NCBI GenBank assembly: GCA_030849805.1
Contig: JASANZ010002107.1
Span: 1-46,616, forward strand
Source: Sergeia podlipaevii
Taxonomy: Eukaryota > Euglenozoa > Kinetoplastea > Trypanosomatida > Trypanosomatidae
Direction: 5' to 3'
DNA: 46,616 nucleotides
The notes beneath the pieces were generated by a model. That model had not been told where the DNA came from, searched no databases, and saw nothing but the letters and a program-made list of their open reading frames with translations. Each line of letters begins with the position of its first letter. Positions within the stretch are counted from its first letter, which is position 1. Positions 1-8,675 of this stretch are shown here, one piece after another. The position numbers and the translations under genes are program-made.

Positions 1-61
1 AACGACAACAACAACAAAAAAAAAACTCACACACACTCTCTCTCTCTCTTCCCTCACCCCT
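1..61 (-). other. Start of 3' UTR of the leftmost gene
   Basis: These bases lie immediately after the stop codon of the gene at 62-1588 in its sense. In that sense they read as a purine-rich GA/GT tract (plus-strand pyrimidines at about 36-61) followed by TG-rich and T-rich sequence. No polyadenylation signal can be recognised, as expected in kinetoplastids, where poly(A) sites are set by the next downstream splice acceptor. Confidence 0.5.
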
Positions 62-1588
62 CTACACAATGGATATTGCCTCCACGAGCGGAGGACATAA
101 GGGCCACGGCCCACATAATCTCTCCAAGCAAGATAGCTGAATTGATGTACGCAACACGTCTGCTGCTCCATAACTACCACTACTACCATTGGAAGCACTA
201 CGATTACTCTCATTCAGTTCCTCACAGTTCGCCCTCAGTGCACTGCGTACATGATAGCTCACATACTGCGTTGCTTGCGCTGCCACACTCGCTTCGTCTG
301 GCTGATGAGCGCCTGCTGCTGCCGCTGCAGTTTCAACGCTCGGTATCGGTCTAAAACTGGTCGCCACATTAGACTGTACCCACCGTCGTCGCACTTCACA
401 CTCCATCAGTGCTCGAACAAGAAGCTTTACCATTTTGTATGCATGTGTCTGGCTACCACTACCGTCACAATGACGACTAGTGTTCGTCTCCACCGCATCC
501 AAGTAGTGTCGGACAGCGATGTAGTCTTCGGTGTTGAGTAGGTTCACGAGATTTGTGATAAAGAGCATAAACTCCATGATAGCATGTGCGTCTGGACCTC
601 CTTCAGTAGCTGCAGTGCCGAGAGTCTCAGCCGCCAGAGATGCGCGCCAGTTGCTTAGAGCATCTTCAGCCGCTGCGATATCCGCAACCAGCACACTATA
701 CAGCACTACGCAGCCCTTCACGAGAACACTGTCTGGAATTGGGGATACATTCATGCCATCTCGTGATTCAGAGTGGTTAACAGACCGTTTGATGTGGCTC
801 TGCAACTTGAACCACGAAACAAAAAAGAAATACACCTCACAGCACTCTGCCTCCACGTCACGACCAGAATCTCTCGCAAAGCGCTGTAGCACGGTTTCAC
901 TAAGGACGCCGTATCCGTTGTACCTCGCACGTGCGTCGCCGTTACATCCGTCACTACAAAAATAGAGCGCATCAGCTAGTGCAATGCTACCCGGTAGTAC
1001 ATCTAAATCAACAAGGAGAACAGAAAATAGCACAGACCACACCCAAACACGGCGTGAAAGCCAGAGTGTCTCTAGGTAGGTTGGCTGTAAATATGGCAAC
1101 TGTTTGCTGCTAAGTGCGTCTTGGCTCTGGCGGTCAGGAGTATCCTCAGCGTGATCTAGTGTTTCAGACTTCATATATGGCGCAAGAGCTGAAAGAAAAG
1201 CTGCCTCTGAGTTTGGGGCACCTTTCTTGACAAATGCCACGCCACCGTCTTCGCCGCATGAATAACTGCTAGATTCTGGCAGCAAGCAGTTCAGGTGTGC
1301 GATGAGCTCCTGCTTGACTGCCTTGAGCTGGCTCGTAATCCTCTCCACACTAGCTGTGACGCTGCCTCGTATCGACGCAGTGGAAGAAGGGAACGAAGAA
1401 TTGCTGTGACTACCGGCCGTCTGAGATAAGTCGTTTAAGAGCAGCGATAGCTTTCCACTATAATCTGCCATCAATGCAGCCCACTGCTGACGCACATCCT
1501 CCAAGGATGCCTCCAAGACGCTTATGCTACGTAATGAAGTAGAAATAGTTCGTGTGTAAGGGCGGCGTAGGTCTTCAAGCGATGTCAT
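62..1588 (-). CDS. Hypothetical protein, 508 aa, coiled-coil N-terminus
   Basis: I do not recognise this protein. The open frame continues three codons upstream to 1597, but only from a TTG. The first ATG is at 1586-1588 (protein MTSLEDLRR...), so I start there. Residues about 10-95 are heptad-like and rich in Leu, Ser and charged residues, suggesting a coiled coil. A strongly hydrophobic stretch rich in W, V, L and F lies at about residues 180-207 and could be a membrane segment or the core of a helical domain. The rest looks like a helical domain with Ser- and Ala-rich loops, and the tail contains paired Cys and Pro residues. A short coiled coil followed by a helical body is seen in vesicle-tethering subunits, but that is only a resemblance. 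It is the last gene of the polycistron in this window. Confidence 0.8.
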   Translation of the reverse strand: MTSLEDLRRPYTRTISTSLRSISVLEASLEDVRQQWAALMADYSGKLSLLLNDLSQTAGSHSNSSFPSSTASIRGSVTASVERITSQLKAVKQELIAHLNCLLPESSSYSCGEDGGVAFVKKGAPNSEAAFLSALAPYMKSETLDHAEDTPDRQSQDALSSKQLPYLQPTYLETLWLSRRVWVWSVLFSVLLVDLDVLPGSIALADALYFCSDGCNGDARARYNGYGVLSETVLQRFARDSGRDVEAECCEVYFFFVSWFKLQSHIKRSVNHSESRDGMNVSPIPDSVLVKGCVVLYSVLVADIAAAEDALSNWRASLAAETLGTAATEGGPDAHAIMEFMLFITNLVNLLNTEDYIAVRHYLDAVETNTSRHCDGSGSQTHAYKMVKLLVRALMECEVRRRWVQSNVATSFRPIPSVETAAAAAGAHQPDEASVAAQATQYVSYHVRSALRANCEELNESNRSASNGSSGSYGAADVLRTSIQLSCLERLCGPWPLCPPLVEAISIV

Positions 1589-2544
1589 GTCTCGCAATCA
1601 ATATAAAAGAAGTTAAGGCAAAGCGTTCTATATAAGAGTGGGGTAGGATTCTCTCTTTCTCTCTTCTTCGATATGTATGTGTGTGTGAGAGAGCGTAAGT
1701 ATATTCCCCTTTAGTGCTATGCGTAAGCACTCTGAGTATTCAATCCAGCGGGAGGCAAGAAAAGGAGAGAAAGAAAAGAAAAGAAAAAAAGATAGACAGA
1801 ATGATGCAAACATGGAGCATACAGAGTGATGGCACAAAAAAAACATTCCTAAATATATATATTAGAAAAAAAAGTATTTGCTGTCATAGGGTGAAAACTT
1901 CTCTTCCCAACTCACATTGTGCGCCTATATATTTAATATTTTTTGATCGCGAAAAAGTATGTCGCCAACATCACATCAAAAAATGATACATCGTAGAAGA
2001 ATTACGAAAAAAAAAAAGGAAAGAAGAAGGGAAAGGCGAGCTACCATCAGAGCTGTCATGATAGTACTCTTTCCTACACAAACGAACAACTACCAAATGC
2101 AATGCCAACGTATAATAACAGTACAAAAGTAAACGTATTTTTTTTAATCATTACCGATCCTCTCCTTTCATTTTTTTTTTTTGGAGAGGGGGGGAGGGGG
2201 GTTTGTATAGTGATAAAATCACTCCATCGCGCCTTTTTTTTCTCCTGTTGCTGTTGTTCCACAATTTGTCATTGTTTCGCCACTAGTTTACATTGATACA
2301 TCGCATCGGTTCTTTTTGCTCTCTCGTCACCTTAATAGCAAAGCACTACTCACGTAGTGTGTGTGTGGAAAGAGAAAGAAGGGAAAAGAAAACCTCTAAA
2401 AAAAAACTGTAACACAAAAAGAAACACTACTTCACTCATGATGCTATATCTAAAGTATAAAATGTTTTTATAAACAAAATTATATCTATTGCCAAATACA
2501 CACGCACAACAACAACAAAAAAAAAAATAGAATCATCATGCCTC
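1589..2544. other. Intergenic spacer, 956 bp
   Basis: AT-rich spacer with no credible gene. In the minus sense it holds the 3' UTR of the gene ending at 2545 and the 5' UTR and splice signals of the gene starting at 1588. Features are homopolymer A runs, a run of G on the plus strand near 2184-2200, a 6-bp hairpin at 1713-1731 and a long polypurine run at 1758-1795. Short open frames here are low-complexity and not convincing. Confidence 0.7.
1758..1795 (-). promoter_or_regulatory. Trans-splicing polypyrimidine tract (gene at 62-1588)
   Basis: The plus strand is almost pure A/G here, so the minus-sense RNA carries about 38 nt of nearly uninterrupted U/C. The first AG downstream in that sense is at 1732-1733, giving a predicted 5' UTR of about 143 nt. 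This is the layout known for kinetoplastid spliced-leader acceptor sites. The acceptor itself is inferred. Confidence 0.6.
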
Positions 2545-4293
2545 CTAGGCCCTGAGAAGATGCAGAAGTGAGAGACAGAACTCGTCAAAGTACAGCTTTC
2601 CGCTCTCGCGGAAAGCAAAGCGGTTGACAGTGTCCTCGGCAAGCTTCATCATGGCTTTCTCTCTGCGTGCAGCGGCTTCGGCTTCATGGCGAGCCACCAT
2701 CTTCCCAAGCGCACTCTCCGTATCAGCGGGCGCAAATGTTTTTGGCTCCTCAGCAGCAGCGGCACCAGCGGCGGAGCCGGGAACAGGCTGCGGCGCCGAT
2801 ACCCTCTGCGCGTAACTCTCCTGGATACGACGGCGGTACAGCTCGACCTGATCGTGTGTGCCATCCACATCCTCGTATAGCCCAGTATGATCCATGGACA
2901 TGAGAATCGCTACCACCTCATTGGCTGAAAGAGACTCGGTCTGATTGACATCAAGAACCTGGAAGATCGCCTTCGCCTCCTCCTCATCCAGCGCTCCACC
3001 AGCAGTAAATAGGTTATTGAGCATGCTGCGGTCGTAACTCTTGGGGAGAGCGCGCAGCTTGGGCGTCTCAATCCCCTCGCCTTTGGCAGCCGTGTTTGGT
3101 TTTGTTGCTTTTGTGTCCCACTGCAGCAGCTCGGAGAGCTTCCCACGCGTGCACTCCGCTGTTGACAGTTTCACGAGACGCTGAGGGTCAGAGCCGTAGA
3201 CGGCGGAAGAGGGGGATGTGCGGCCCTGCCGGCTGCTTGGGCCGTCATTGCCGCCGCTGCCAGTAGCACCGTGTGCGCCTGTAGAGGCAGCGCTCTTAGG
3301 GTCCGTCGTGGATGCGGTTTGATAGAGCCTACGGTGGTGTGCACCATCGAGACGAGGGTTAGGCGCTGGTGGCTTCTCTTCCCCCTTGTAGGATGGCTTG
3401 TACATGTTGAAAGGATTCTGTGCCTCAGCTTCCTCCTGCTCCTTCCTCAAGCGCTCCACCATAGCGTTGCTCTCAGCCAGCTGCTTGGCGGTCTCTGCAG
3501 AGACAAGGTTAGCACCCTCCACATCCGCCTTAATGGTCTCTGCGATGAGCTTTTGATGACGGTACTCCTGCAGAACACGGGACCAATGCACGAGCATCTT
3601 CTCAAAGTTGTCTAGCACCAGCTGGCGCGGGAAATTTTCTGCGGTCGAAGAGGCCCACTGCACGAAGACCTCCTCCTGCTCCTCATACGCCTCACGGAAC
3701 TGGGTATCGATGCGGCCGCTCAGCACAGGATAAGCCTGCGATAGCACAAAGGACTCTAGAGACATGAGAAGCCCGTCTACGTAGTTTTGCCAGAAAAGCT
3801 GAATGCTATACAGTAGCTCGCGCTCACCTTTTTCAAAGTCAAACTCTGACTTACGGGTCAGCTGCAGCTCAGTGCTCACCTCCACGTAACATTTGTTTTC
3901 GCACGTAGACACCTGTGAAACAGTGTAGGTGGTGAGCGCTCCAAGCAGCGTCTCGGTGCCAGTTTTTCCAAAGGGGGAGCGGTGCAGCTCGACGCCTTCA
4001 CAGGGAACGTACTCCAGCACAGCAACGGTGCGGCGCTCTTTGTCCTGCTCAATGCTGACGAGCTTCTCACGCAGCATCGCGTCGTGGAAGCGCTTCATGC
4101 ACAGTGTGCACCGGCGAATACTGCCTGCCTCAGTGGGTGGGACACCCTTCTCAAGAATGCAGCAGGAGATCACCTTATTCATGCCGTATTTCTTTATAGA
4201 AGTGATATCGGCAAGTGTGTTGCCAACAATGTGCGCTGGTACCCCCATGACGCCAGAGGCGTACACAGTACGAGTTTCAGTAAAGCCCGGCAT
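2545..4293 (-). CDS. SRPBCC (START/Bet v1-like) domain protein with EF-hand-like C-terminus
   Basis: 582 aa, ATG at 4291-4293. Residues about 5-180 match the pattern of the SRPBCC/polyketide-cyclase fold, a hydrophobic ligand- or lipid-binding cup: alternating strands, a Gly-Ser-Ile-Arg turn near residue 57, a following strand with E76/K77 and a long final helix at about 155-185. A helical, charged linker (about 190-290) leads to a disordered Ser/Gly/Pro region (about 300-390). Near residues 448-459 is an EF-hand-like loop (DVNQTESLSANE) with acidic or polar ligands at positions 1, 3 and 5 and Glu at 12. A second, weaker EF-like segment (RESGKLYFDEF) lies near 562-572. There is no signal peptide. 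The molecular role is unknown. Calcium-tuned ligand binding is inference from the domain pair only. Confidence 0.8.
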   Translation of the reverse strand: MPGFTETRTVYASGVMGVPAHIVGNTLADITSIKKYGMNKVISCCILEKGVPPTEAGSIRRCTLCMKRFHDAMLREKLVSIEQDKERRTVAVLEYVPCEGVELHRSPFGKTGTETLLGALTTYTVSQVSTCENKCYVEVSTELQLTRKSEFDFEKGERELLYSIQLFWQNYVDGLLMSLESFVLSQAYPVLSGRIDTQFREAYEEQEEVFVQWASSTAENFPRQLVLDNFEKMLVHWSRVLQEYRHQKLIAETIKADVEGANLVSAETAKQLAESNAMVERLRKEQEEAEAQNPFNMYKPSYKGEEKPPAPNPRLDGAHHRRLYQTASTTDPKSAASTGAHGATGSGGNDGPSSRQGRTSPSSAVYGSDPQRLVKLSTAECTRGKLSELLQWDTKATKPNTAAKGEGIETPKLRALPKSYDRSMLNNLFTAGGALDEEEAKAIFQVLDVNQTESLSANEVVAILMSMDHTGLYEDVDGTHDQVELYRRRIQESYAQRVSAPQPVPGSAAGAAAAEEPKTFAPADTESALGKMVARHEAEAAARREKAMMKLAEDTVNRFAFRESGKLYFDEFCLSLLHLLRA

Positions 4294-4380
4294 TCGGTGC
4301 GAAAAAAAAACACTATACGTAGTATATATATATTCTTTTTTGTTGATACTTGGTGTTTAGTCTATAGAGGCTAATATCTA

Positions 4381-4383
<3 letters not shown>

Positions 4384-4410
<27 letters not shown>
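4384..4410. repeat. Homopolymer junction C11-A16
   Basis: Eleven C followed by sixteen A on the plus strand, with an ambiguous base a few positions on (4421). Homopolymers of this kind are prone to length error in sequencing and to slippage in vivo. Confidence 0.9.
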
Positions 4411-4412
<2 letters not shown>

Positions 4413-4432
4413 CAGATAAANAAAAAAAAGAA
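4395..4432 (-). promoter_or_regulatory. Trans-splicing polypyrimidine tract (SRPBCC gene)
   Basis: In the minus sense this is a T-rich tract ending in T16. It is followed by an unusual G11 and then AG at 4378-4379. The predicted 5' UTR is about 84 nt. The G run between tract and acceptor is odd for a splice site. Confidence 0.5.
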
Positions 4433-5249
4433 GCCGCAGATAGAATAAAAAAAAAAAGAAACGACATTTGGTAAAAAAAAAAATGTGATATGAAAAAATT
4501 GACATTTTCACACACCACCACACAATAATAGTGTGTGTGCCCGCATGCAGCTTCTTTGCATGTATGTTTTTGTGTTTTTGTTTTGATTTGCTTTTTTAAG
4601 CATCAACAGAGCAGAAGAAATCTCTTCACAATATACGCGCACACGATAGAAGGTCTAAAACGCAAGACAACCACATCAAAGACCGACATATAATGTGAGC
4701 AAAAAGATACACAAATATAAATATATATTCTCGTATGCACCTCCCTTTCTCCCTTCCTCTCAAGTCATCCATAGTCTAACACTTCCTCTTTATCATTATT
4801 GTTGCTGATGTATACCGTCCAATATCATTACCTCTCCTACACTCTTCGATAGCAACATTGGCGTTTATACACTCACCAAACGAAATACTAGACGAATAGA
4901 AGACAAAACATTTCGCTAAAGAGAAGCCACAGAAGAAAGCAGCCACTGCTCTCCGCCATGCTGTTTTTTTTTTCCTCTTCTGCTAGCTAATATTCAACCA
5001 TATCTGCTCCCTCGCTCTCTTTTCAGCGGTACGGTGGCTTCTAACAATAAAGAAAAAAAAGAAGCATTTGTATATAAATGCAGAGAGAAGAGAAATCGAA
5101 AACAGAAGAAAACGCCATTCTGGAAGTATACTTTTCAACTTATGTATTGTATACTCGTACGATCACCTTCCCCCTCCCCCTTCCTCCCCTTTGCCTCATT
5201 ACATACTTCCACATTCGCTATCCCCCTTTCATTCACATTTCTGGTTTAT

Positions 5250-6422
5250 TTAACTGGAGCCAAGAAGGAAATTCATAGGTGATATACGTGCGCACACGTT
5301 ACGTACCGTGTTGAGCGTCTCCGTAGGATCCCCTTTCTGCAACAGCGACACAACCCTCACATACCACAGTACCATGATGAGACCAGAGAAGATGCCACTC
5401 GCGCCATCCACGTTCATGGAACGATTAGAAAGCACATTCCAGGAGTCAGGTGCGGACTGCTTCTGGTTTCCTGGGTTTTCCTTCAGGATCTGTCGAAAAA
5501 TCCCCTTGCAACACCAGCGGACCAGTCGGTATGCAACATAAATCCAGCTTGCATCAATAAGCACTGCTTCCCTTACAGGATCCGCACTTGCAGCGAGGTC
5601 CTCGTCAGTGCCCTTCCACGACACAAAGCGATAAATGGTGGGCAGAGTGTGTAGAGCCGTGATGCCAGCATTAGAGATCAGCTGCATAGTCATGAGCACG
5701 TTCACGTCTGCCTTGAGAATCATCTGGGCAGCAGCCTGGTCCTTGATGGTACGGAACGGTGAGTACGGCTTCGACACCGCCGGGGCAGTCACGCAGGCAA
5801 AAGACAAGGCAAACGAAAGCACCTGTGCACTCACGACATAGCTGACCATACCTCGAGTAAGGAACAGGGGGAGACACAGACCCGCCATGGTGCACCCAGT
5901 CAGCAACACCAGCACACCGAGGGAGTCCTGTGCTACCCATCCAAAAGGACCAAGTGTATAGCCGGCTGAAACTAGCGAGGTGTAGAAACACAACATACGC
6001 GCAGCAGGCAGCATCAGGTTCTTAGGAATGCCCACCAAAAGAATAGCAGGGATGAGAGCTGTAGCAATAGGGATAGATATAGAAAGTAATGGGAAAGCAC
6101 AGAAGGCAGCCACGCCCGCCGCTGCGGCGATCATGCCAGAAGTCGCGAGACCGTATGCCTTTACAAGATGGCTGCGTGCCATTGCAAAGCGTGCCTTATC
6201 ACCAATGGGCTCTGTGTAAGCCTTGACCTTCTCTACGGCATTTTCAATTTTCGCGTTAATCTCTCTAGGAAGAATCTTGCGAAAGAGTCCAACGCGGTAG
6301 CATGCGGCAACTGCATAGCCACCGAGAATGGCAAGGGAGGCGTAGCGAACTATCCTTACGTTGCGCAGTTCCGACCCAGCCACAACTGCGGCTAGTGTAG
6401 CACCATTAGTTGCTTGAGTCAT
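5250..6422 (-). CDS. Multi-pass membrane protein, Bax inhibitor-1/GHITM-like (tentative)
   Basis: 390 aa, ATG at 6420-6422. Hydrophobic segments lie near residues 24-44, 91-111, 115-135, 145-165, 169-189 and 193-213, with one more near 345-362. The central region, with a Gly-Pro turn (TLGPFGWVAQ), a Thr/Gly/Ala-rich helix and a conserved-looking Lys/Gln/Ala segment (IKDQAAAQMILKADV), follows the order seen in mitochondrial members of the Bax inhibitor family such as GHITM. The family's usual YDTQ and DPI signatures are not intact. About 120 residues follow the core, with an extra hydrophobic helix that typical members lack. A basic, poorly acidic N-terminus would suit mitochondrial import. 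I call it a membrane protein with confidence and the family only tentatively. Confidence 0.7.
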   Translation of the reverse strand: MTQATNGATLAAVVAGSELRNVRIVRYASLAILGGYAVAACYRVGLFRKILPREINAKIENAVEKVKAYTEPIGDKARFAMARSHLVKAYGLATSGMIAAAAGVAAFCAFPLLSISIPIATALIPAILLVGIPKNLMLPAARMLCFYTSLVSAGYTLGPFGWVAQDSLGVLVLLTGCTMAGLCLPLFLTRGMVSYVVSAQVLSFALSFACVTAPAVSKPYSPFRTIKDQAAAQMILKADVNVLMTMQLISNAGITALHTLPTIYRFVSWKGTDEDLAASADPVREAVLIDASWIYVAYRLVRWCCKGIFRQILKENPGNQKQSAPDSWNVLSNRSMNVDGASGIFSGLIMVLWYVRVVSLLQKGDPTETLNTVRNVCARISPMNFLLGSS

Positions 6423-6481
6423 TCAAGAAAAAAATATTGAATTATCCTTTTTTACAATGAAAAAGTAAAAATGCTAGGACT

Positions 6482-6506
6482 GGAAAAATGAAAAGAAGAA
6501 TGAAAG
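6482..6506 (-). promoter_or_regulatory. Trans-splicing polypyrimidine tract (gene at 5250-6422)
   Basis: The minus sense is C/T-rich with few interruptions, followed directly by CAG with AG at 6480-6481. The predicted 5' UTR is about 57 nt. A classic arrangement. Confidence 0.6.
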
Positions 6507-6670
6507 CGTCTCGTTTTCTATCTTCTGGACGGTTAATCCAAAAAGTAGTAGTAATGTAAGGAATTAAGAAGAAAAAGCTACAATTTATTTATCCTATTCT
6601 CTATTTTGGGCAAAGTAAACTTATATATAGTAATAAAAATATTAATAATATCGTCTTCCAATAGAGAAGC

Positions 6671-6731
6671 GTGCTACACCAAAGTGGTTGAGAGCCAACA
6701 GTGTAGGAGAAACACCTAGCTCCTAGAGCAC
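6671..6731. other. Three-stem foldable element, candidate structured RNA
   Basis: Four perfect helices can form together. The outer stem is 6671-6675 with 6727-6731. One arm pairs 6676-6679 with 6701-6704 and 6687-6690 with 6696-6699. A second arm pairs 6705-6709 with 6720-6724. The result is a compact Y shape 61 nt long. The bases are Watson-Crick, so either strand could fold. It lacks a tRNA B box and does not match a known RNA I can name. Chance folding is possible. Confidence 0.3.
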
Positions 6732-7227
6732 AATAATTGAAGATATAATAATAATAAGAAATATTAGCTAGAAAAAAAAAAAAGCAGCACAACATGCAAA
6801 AAAAAAAAAAAAGAACTAAAACATAGAGAAAGAAAGAGAAACATAAGTACTTTCGCTGTTAAAATTGCAAAAAGAAAAAAAAAACATCTCTTCTCCACTA
6901 TCTGTCATTTTTTCCTTTTTGCTGACACATACGTTTGATTCAATGTTCACGTAGTGCAGGGTATAAAATATGTGTGCTAGCAAATCCGCGCCTCCACCAT
7001 TTCTTTTTTTTTTCGAGTACATGTATTCTTCTTGGTGTGTGCATCTGGTTAGGTTTTTCATTGATCATTCTACAGGCAAGCATTGCGCGCATCTCTACTC
7101 TCCAACGACCTTGGCCTTTAGAAAGGGAGGGAGGCTAATATAGGAGGGTTGATCGAGTTTGTTTTTTTTGTTCTTCCCTTCCTTCTACTCATGCGCATAA
7201 ACTTGCCAAAGGTCACAGTGAGAGACA

Positions 7228-7249
7228 GTAAAGTTGCCCGCGACTTTAC
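7228..7249. other. Perfect hairpin in long spacer
   Basis: GTAAAGT at 7228-7234 pairs with ACTTTAC at 7243-7249 around an 8-nt GC-rich loop. On the plus-strand transcript two further pairs (one G-U) would extend the stem. A smaller GCAT/ATGC hairpin follows at 7259-7271. The local base composition is richer in GC than the surrounding spacer. Confidence 0.4.
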
Positions 7250-7290
7250 GCGCGCTTTGCATTCGATATGCTCCGTTCAGACTCCGGGGC

Positions 7291-7379
7291 AAAAATAATA
7301 AATAATAATAAAAACTTGTTTCTATTCTTACAGTCCATCCATTTTCGTCTTCATTTATTATTATTATTGTTATTATTTT
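7291..7379. repeat. AT-rich inverted repeat (TAA/TTA)
   Basis: An AAT/TAA-repeat arm at about 7291-7313 faces a TTA-repeat arm at about 7353-7379. At least 12 consecutive bases are complementary, across a spacer of about 40 nt. It lies right after the hairpin at 7228-7271. Confidence 0.6.
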
Positions 7380-7632
7380 GGCTGCTTTACACTACCACGC
7401 CACAACGGTAGGCAAAGCACAGCAGAGAAAGAAAGAACTCTCCGTTGAAAAGCATACATTCCTTGAAGCGAAGAAAAAAAAAGCATTCGTGTTCACTTAT
7501 CATCAGTACAGCGTTATTAATAAATGCAGATATATTGGTGCAAAAAGCAAAAAAGGAAAAAGATACAGAAGAAAAATGCACAGTACGCCACCAAAAAAAT
7601 ATATAGAGTGTAGTATCATCCTCTCTCTCTCC

Positions 7633-7643
<11 letters not shown>

Positions 7644-7663
<20 letters not shown>

Positions 7664-7768
7664 CATACTTGTTTGCACCTGTCTGCTTCACTTTCCTGTC
7701 ATGCACATTCGCAAATCAAAAACAATGAAGCGTGCATACATGTGTTGACACACACACACACACACACA
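7644..7768. repeat. (TG)10 and (CA)10 inverted dinucleotide repeats
   Basis: A 20-nt TG run at 7644-7663, preceded by a TA run, and a 20-nt CA run at 7749-7768 are fully complementary and separated by 85 nt. An RNA from either strand could form a 20-bp stem. Confidence 0.8.
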
Positions 7769-8510
7769 TGCACAGGCAAAATTGAGCACATTAGCAAAAA
7801 AAAAAATCTTTGCTTTTCCGCAAAACACCCGAAGGGGGGGAGGGAGCGGCTCATTCAATAGTATTGAAAAGAAAAGAAAGAGATGATGGAGAGGTAAGCA
7901 CCTCAAAAGAAAAAAAAATAGTAGGAAAGATTTCAAAAAAAAAAAAATAATAATAATAGCAACGCCTCACAGATACGCTAAATAATGGCAACAATTTGAA
8001 AAGAAACACTAAAAGAAAAGAGTACTAAGCACAAACTCTCCACAAAATGCTCAATATAACAAAAATGAGAGAGAACAACAGTAGTAGTTGCCTTACACAG
8101 CGCACAGTGATCTTGCAACAATAATTTTTTTTAAAAAAAAGATCTCAGCAATGGCATCACCACTCCCTGTCAATTTGAATCCTATAACCCACAGAAATAT
8201 ATAAAAAAAGCGCATTTTTGTGAGTAAGCACAAAAAAAAAAAAACTTCATCAGTTTGGGACATAGCATAACTTCTTGATGTGTGATATATATACTTACGT
8301 CTTCAGTCAACTGCGTGCCGACCAATCTTTCACTATCTCATTTCAATCACAAGATGCATGTAATCTATAATGTACAGTACTGAGAAACATATGCCGAATA
8401 TGCCTATAATCGAGATAGATCATGTTATAAGTAGTCAAATAAGAAGGAAAAAAAAATACCCGAAAAAGTAATAATAAGAAGAAACAGCTTGTGAATGCGG
8501 TGATTCAAAG

Positions 8511-8527
8511 CGCGAGTGCCGCTCGCG
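8511..8527. other. GC-rich hairpin in 3' UTR
   Basis: CGCGAG at 8511-8516 pairs with CTCGCG at 8522-8527 around a 5-nt loop. In the minus sense it lies about 170 nt after the stop of the gene at 8698-11868, so probably in its 3' UTR. It is conspicuous because the surroundings are AT-rich. Confidence 0.5.
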
Positions 8528-8675
8528 TGCGGACAAGAAATGCAACTCCCTACTTCTTTTTTTCGCTTCTACATACTTTCCCCATCTTCTTTTTATGTGT
8601 GTCTTTACTCTTCGTAAAAATATGAAATAATGATGAAGACCGCTGTCATCACATCCTATACTTCAAAGATGTGTG

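Larger units (their letters stand above)
4294..5249. other. Intergenic spacer, 956 bp
   Basis: No credible gene. On the plus strand it has C11 followed by A16 at 4384-4410 and a single undetermined base (n) at 4421, followed by more A runs. The part nearest 5249 is pyrimidine-rich on the plus strand (5161-5196), so it is a purine-rich 3' UTR for the gene ending at 5250. Short open frames near 5034-5282 are low-complexity products of these tracts. Confidence 0.7.

Noticed and set aside
6671..6731. tRNA gene
   Set aside because: One partial A-box-like match exists, but there is no B box, the stems have the wrong lengths for a tRNA, and there is no T-arm consensus.
7378..7728. 116-codon plus-strand frame in the long spacer
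   Set aside because: The product is Lys-rich, then a TG-repeat translation. It is on the opposite strand to all real genes and has no coding-like composition.
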